DNA of 10,026 nucleotides, taken from positions 1 through 10,026 of the forward strand of contig JAUUYV010000027.1 of the NCBI GenBank assembly GCA_030590275.1, written 5' to 3'. Position numbers and translations under genes: made by a program. The notes beneath the pieces were generated by a model, which had not been told where the DNA came from, did no database searches, and saw only the letters and a program-made list of their open reading frames with translations. Origin of the DNA: Porticoccaceae bacterium. GTDB lineage: Bacteria > Pseudomonadota > Gammaproteobacteria > Pseudomonadales > Porticoccaceae. Positions 7,731 to 10,026 of the stretch are shown here, one piece after another; position 1 is the stretch's first letter; the number at the start of each line of letters is the position of its first letter.

Positions 7731-7752
7731 GGGCGGCAAAAAAGGGCGGCAA
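7731..7752. repeat. Tandem 9-base repeat upstream of serC
   Basis: GGGCGGCAA occurs at 7731-7739 and again at 7744-7752, separated by four A residues. On the transcribed strand this reads TTGCCGCCC-TTTT-TTGCCGCCC, 36 to 57 bases before the serC start. It may be a regulator binding site or leader element; no known motif was recognised. Confidence 0.3.
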
Positions 7753-7778
7753 TTCTACTGCTCTTTGGCCCAGTAGGA
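7753..7778 (-). repeat. Inverted repeat in the SDR-serC gap
   Basis: CTACTG (7755-7760) and CAGTAG (7771-7776) form perfect arms with a 10-base loop, extendable to 8 pairs with one G-U (7753-7778). It sits in the 157 bp gap between the SDR stop and the serC start. On the transcribed strand it is followed by GCCGCCC and a T-run, so weak termination or transcript processing between the two genes is possible, but the stem is not immediately followed by the T-run as an intrinsic terminator requires. Confidence 0.3.
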
Positions 7779-7852
7779 AAGCAAAAAACCCAGCCCACAA
7801 AAGCTTAAAGGCATTCGCGATAGAACCCCGGGCTTCCTTAGGGAACCGCTGA

Positions 7853-8770
7853 TTAAGTGCCAGCGTTTTTGAGCACCCTGCGCATGTTGAGCGCAACCGA
7901 TTCAAAAGCATCGCCGTAAGACTTAGCATCACTCAAATCACAGATCTCCTCGTAACGTGCTGCCAGATCATCGGACGAAGGTGGAGCTTCAGAACCAAAA
8001 AGCACTCCTGCTCCCTCGAGAACGCCAATTTTCGAATAGTAGCCTGCACCCGCAGAAATAATGTCTCCAGTGCCCGTATGATCTTCCGAACAGAACAAAC
8101 CAACTATCGCCGATACAAACTCCGGCTTAAGCAGTGGCCCGGTTTTATCGTCCATGGCATCCACCGACATACGAGTACTGGCCATCGGGGCAATGGAATT
8201 AACGGTAATATTCTTGTTGCGTCCTTCCAGCTTCAGGGTATTCATCAAGCCCACCAGAGCAATTTTGGCGGCTGCGTAGTTACTTAAACCATGGCCACCG
8301 TAAAGTCCCGCTGCCGACGTAGTCATCACCACACGACCATATTGTTGGTCGAGCATGCCCTGCCAGGCAGCCTGGGTGCAATAAACTGCACCCATCAAAT
8401 GCACATCGACCACGGCGATAAAGTCCTCTACCGACATCTTGCGAAAACTACTCTCTATGTTGTTGCCCGCGTTATTCACCAGAATATCCACTTTTCCGTA
8501 GGCATCGAGAGCTGCCTGAATAATGCCCTGACCTCCTTCTGGAGTCGCCACGGAATTGTAATTAGGTACCGCCTCACCACCGGCAGAACGAATCTCCTCG
8601 ACTACTTTGTCCGCCGCCGCATGGGAGCCTCCTTTACCCTCGACAGTACCGCCAAGATCATTGACCACAACCTTAGCACCGCCTTTCGCCAGTAATAATG
8701 CATGACTGCGGCCAAGACCCGCTCCTGCACCGGTCACAACAGCTACCCGCTCGTCGTATCGAATTGCCAT
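7853..8770 (-). CDS. SDR dehydrogenase, MFE-2/3-hydroxyacyl-CoA dehydrogenase-like
   Basis: This 305-residue cytoplasmic oxidoreductase is a classical short-chain dehydrogenase. The cofactor motif is TGAGAGLG (13-20), with NDLGG (37-41) placing Asp38 to prefer NAD. NNAG is at 99-102, the catalytic Ser is Ser152 in TTSAAGLYG, and YAAAK gives Tyr165 and Lys169. [10 protein letters not shown] (192-201) and the long C-terminal part containing [11 protein letters not shown] resemble the (3R)-hydroxyacyl-CoA dehydrogenase domain of peroxisomal multifunctional enzyme 2 (HSD17B4). It probably oxidises a hydroxyacyl-CoA or related alcohol, but SDR substrates cannot be read from motifs alone. The start has a good ribosome site, AGGGAGAG, 7 bases upstream. 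It is the first gene of a minus-strand block ahead of serC, but the 157 bp gap leaves co-transcription open. Confidence 0.9.
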   Translation of the reverse strand: MAIRYDERVAVVTGAGAGLGRSHALLLAKGGAKVVVNDLGGTVEGKGGSHAAADKVVEEIRSAGGEAVPNYNSVATPEGGQGIIQAALDAYGKVDILVNNAGNNIESSFRKMSVEDFIAVVDVHLMGAVYCTQAAWQGMLDQQYGRVVMTTSAAGLYGGHGLSNYAAAKIALVGLMNTLKLEGRNKNITVNSIAPMASTRMSVDAMDDKTGPLLKPEFVSAIVGLFCSEDHTGTGDIISAGAGYYSKIGVLEGAGVLFGSEAPPSSDDLAARYEEICDLSDAKSYGDAFESVALNMRRVLKNAGT

Positions 8771-8787
8771 GTTTTCTCTCCCTGGTT

Positions 8788-8815
8788 ATTGCAATTTAAT
8801 TACATCGAAAATGTA
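8788..8815. promoter_or_regulatory. Candidate operator upstream of the SDR gene
   Basis: Two adjacent palindromes lie 18 to 45 bases before the SDR start: ATTGCAAT (8788-8795, perfect) and TACAT-CGAAA-ATGTA (8801-8815, perfect 5-base arms). The position, next to or over the likely promoter, would suit a repressor, for example of the TetR type common beside acyl-CoA genes. No regulator gene is adjacent and no specific motif was recognised. Confidence 0.35.
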
Positions 8816-8954
8816 GGTGCCACTCGAATTACAAATGGCCTTAATTAATCAGACGCGCCATGCTAACAGCGCTAAACCTGGATACAAAGAAACTTAAAGT
8901 CCGAAGGAAGGTTATCTCCAGTATAATTTACAGTAAGCGAGTCGCGAAATTCAG

Positions 8955-8973
8955 CGCAATATTATTGCTTGCG
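8955..8973. repeat. Overlapping inverted repeats between SDR and ASCH genes
   Basis: GCAAT-ATT-ATTGC (8956-8968) is a perfect inverted repeat, overlapped by CGCAA (8955-8959) with TTGCG (8969-8973). The ATTGC/GCAAT half-site also forms the palindrome at 8788-8795, near the SDR start, so one regulator could bind both. The arms are short and chance is possible. Confidence 0.3.
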
Positions 8974-9104
8974 ATTTAGACCTTTGGCTCTGAACACCGA
9001 ATAAGCTGTTTATCACCACGATATGAACTAACGATATGTCACCCGGAGATAAGCGAGCACTGTCAGCATCCACAAGAACCTTTACTCTTCAAAAAGCTAT
9101 TATT

Positions 9105-9434
9105 ATGTCTAACTACCCTGAAAAAAACTGCTCTATTGACCGGCTAGTCCGCAACGCTAAATTAGTAAGCGCTGCGCTCGAGGGCCGTAAAACACAACAG
9201 CGAAGGGATGGCGTTTACGGCTACCCAGGTGAAACATTCGAACTTGGCGATCAAACTTTCCTGCTGACCACCCTCACCCGCCAGGGGCTTGGAGAAATGA
9301 CAGACACTGACGCTAAGGCTGAGGGTTATGCAGACCTGGCAGCCTATAAAGATCTCATTATTCGAATGCACCCAGGCATGGAATGGAATGAAAATCATCT
9401 GGTGTGGGTGCATAGCTTCGAAATGCAAACCTGA
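9105..9434 (+). CDS. Small ASCH-domain protein
   Basis: From the ATG at 9105 this is a 109-residue cytoplasmic protein resembling the ASCH (ASC-1 homology) domain throughout. LVRNAKLVSAALEGRKTQQRR (14-34) matches the family's basic N-terminal element. GYPGETFELGDQTFLL (39-54) is the beta-barrel core, and LGEMTDTDAKAEGY (62-75) then LAAYKDLIIRMHPG (78-91) match the second half. ASCH proteins have a PUA-like fold and are proposed to bind RNA; E. coli YqfB is an N4-acetylcytidine amidohydrolase using Lys and Glu. Lys29 and Glu73 sit at comparable places, but Gln32 replaces the YqfB Thr by my alignment. An ATG at 9036 would add 23 unmatched residues; neither start has a clear ribosome site. The natural substrate is unknown. 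The next gene follows after 124 bp on the same strand. Confidence 0.8.
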   Translation: MSNYPEKNCSIDRLVRNAKLVSAALEGRKTQQRRDGVYGYPGETFELGDQTFLLTTLTRQGLGEMTDTDAKAEGYADLAAYKDLIIRMHPGMEWNENHLVWVHSFEMQT

Positions 9435-9558
9435 ACGGGAAGCCAGAACTAAAAACTTAAGTTGAAAAGCCGTACGCCAGCATCTTTATTTGAAGGCATC
9501 TCCCTCTACAAACTCGGATTACATCCCAATAATAAATCTAACTGTGGATACCAATATC

Positions 9559-10020
9559 ATGAATAACACGCGCTCTTCTTTCACCACCCTGGTCGCCGGG
9601 CTAATTTCATCTTTATGGGCGCTTAATGCCAGTGCTGGCCCATCTGCTGAAACTATTGCCAATGGCAGGCTAGCCCCCTGCCCAGGTTCACCCAATTGTG
9701 TCAGTAGCCAGGCTACGGACCCCGGGCATTTAATCGCAGGACTTTCTTTAGCCGGAGACATAGCGACACAACATACAACTTTATTAAGTGTGCTAGCTGG
9801 CATGCCGAGAACTGAAGTAAAAGAAAAAACCGCCAACTATATCTGGGTGACGTTTACCACGCGCGTCATGCGCTATGTGGACGATGTGGAGTTTTTGCTG
9901 GCCGAAGGCAAACCGGTAGAAGTGCGATCGGCTTCTCGGGTAGGCCATTCCGATTTAGGCACCAACCGCCGCCGAGTAGAAAGCATTAGAGCGGCCCTGG
10001 AGAACACTCCCGGCAAATGA
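9559..10020 (+). CDS. Secreted DUF1499 family protein
   Basis: From the ATG at 9559 this 153-residue protein starts with a signal peptide: MNNTR, a hydrophobic stretch (about 8-22) and a likely cut after Ala26 (NASA|GP). The mature part carries the DUF1499 signature: LAPCPGSPNCVSSQ (38-51), with Cys41 and Cys47 able to form a disulfide; RYVDDVEFLL (105-114); and SRVGHSDLGTNRRRVESIR (126-144). The family is widespread in proteobacteria and some plastids and has no established function. It should be periplasmic. The frame is open upstream to a TTG at 9490, but those 23 residues are hydrophilic and would bury the signal peptide, so the ATG is preferred despite a weak ribosome site (GGATA). The 124 bp gap after the ASCH gene (9435-9558) shows no clear terminator or promoter. 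Confidence 0.88.
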   Translation: MNNTRSSFTTLVAGLISSLWALNASAGPSAETIANGRLAPCPGSPNCVSSQATDPGHLIAGLSLAGDIATQHTTLLSVLAGMPRTEVKEKTANYIWVTFTTRVMRYVDDVEFLLAEGKPVEVRSASRVGHSDLGTNRRRVESIRAALENTPGK

Positions 10021-10026
10021 TTGCCA

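Larger units (their letters stand above)
8771..9104. other. Divergent intergenic region with candidate control sites
   Basis: This 334 bp stretch separates the divergent SDR and ASCH genes and should hold both promoters. I see no convincing gene; an upstream ATG at 9036 could extend the ASCH frame by 23 unconvincing residues. A perfect TATAAT lies at 8922-8927 on the plus strand, without a good -35 at 16 to 19 bases. Several short palindromes are listed separately. The stretch is AT-rich compared with the flanking genes. Confidence 0.5.

Noticed and set aside
7696..7932. N-terminal extension of the serC frame to 454 residues
   Set aside because: The extra 79 residues overlap the end of the SDR gene and have no family resemblance; the ATG at 7695 matches the family start and has a ribosome site.
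8291..8695. Long plus-strand open frame opposite the SDR gene
   Set aside because: It mirrors the SDR coding strand, has no recognisable domain, and the SDR frame has full family motifs.
8819..8850. Sigma-54-like promoter for the SDR gene (TGGCAC on the minus strand)
   Set aside because: The -24 half is good but the -12 GC pair is missing at the required spacing.
8922..8927. TATAAT as a -10 box for the ASCH gene
   Set aside because: No -35-like hexamer at 16 to 19 bases upstream, and it lies about 180 bases before the start codon.

Overview
The window reads as a chromosomal stretch of a Gram-negative gammaproteobacterium, probably a marine or other fatty-acid-degrading lineage. This is inferred from gene content: ACAD10/11-like acyl-CoA dehydrogenase, MFE-2-like SDR, BarA/GacS-like hybrid kinase, DUF1499 and ASCH proteins. 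Base composition looks roughly balanced and even, codon use looks uniform, and genes are densely packed in short alternating-strand blocks. I see no insertion sequence, phage gene, CRISPR array, tRNA or rRNA, so this looks like core or soft-core chromosome rather than an island.

Layout. (1) 1-1345, minus strand: a histidine-phosphatase-fold protein lies upstream of an acyl-CoA dehydrogenase that runs off the left edge, probably one transcription unit. (2) 1567-5285, plus strand: a secreted ABC-type substrate-binding protein overlaps by 4 bp a large hybrid histidine kinase (sensor domain, HAMP, HisKA, HATPase, degenerate receiver, intact receiver, Hpt). No transporter genes are present, so the binding protein may be a ligand-sensing partner of the kinase. 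(3) 5309-8770, minus strand: an SDR dehydrogenase, then phosphoserine aminotransferase, then a short ACT-domain 3-phosphoglycerate dehydrogenase. The last two supply the first two steps of phosphorylated serine biosynthesis. (4) 9105-10020, plus strand: a small ASCH-domain protein and a secreted DUF1499 protein.

How the genes relate. The dehydrogenase, phosphatase-like protein and SDR suggest acyl-CoA or hydroxyacyl-CoA catabolism, although the SDR is separated from the other two by the kinase and serine genes. SerC and SerA form a pathway pair; the last enzyme (phosphoserine phosphatase) is not in the window. The binding-protein/kinase pair is the most system-like element, with output presumably through an unlinked response regulator.

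Points worth a second look: loss of a catalytic residue in three proteins (phosphatase second His, degenerate receiver Asp, dehydrogenase Glu), the transporter-less binding protein/kinase pair, and short inverted or direct repeats in most intergenic gaps that may be operators. I found no clear sign of a wholly new multi-gene system. All family assignments rest on reading motifs by eye, without database searches.
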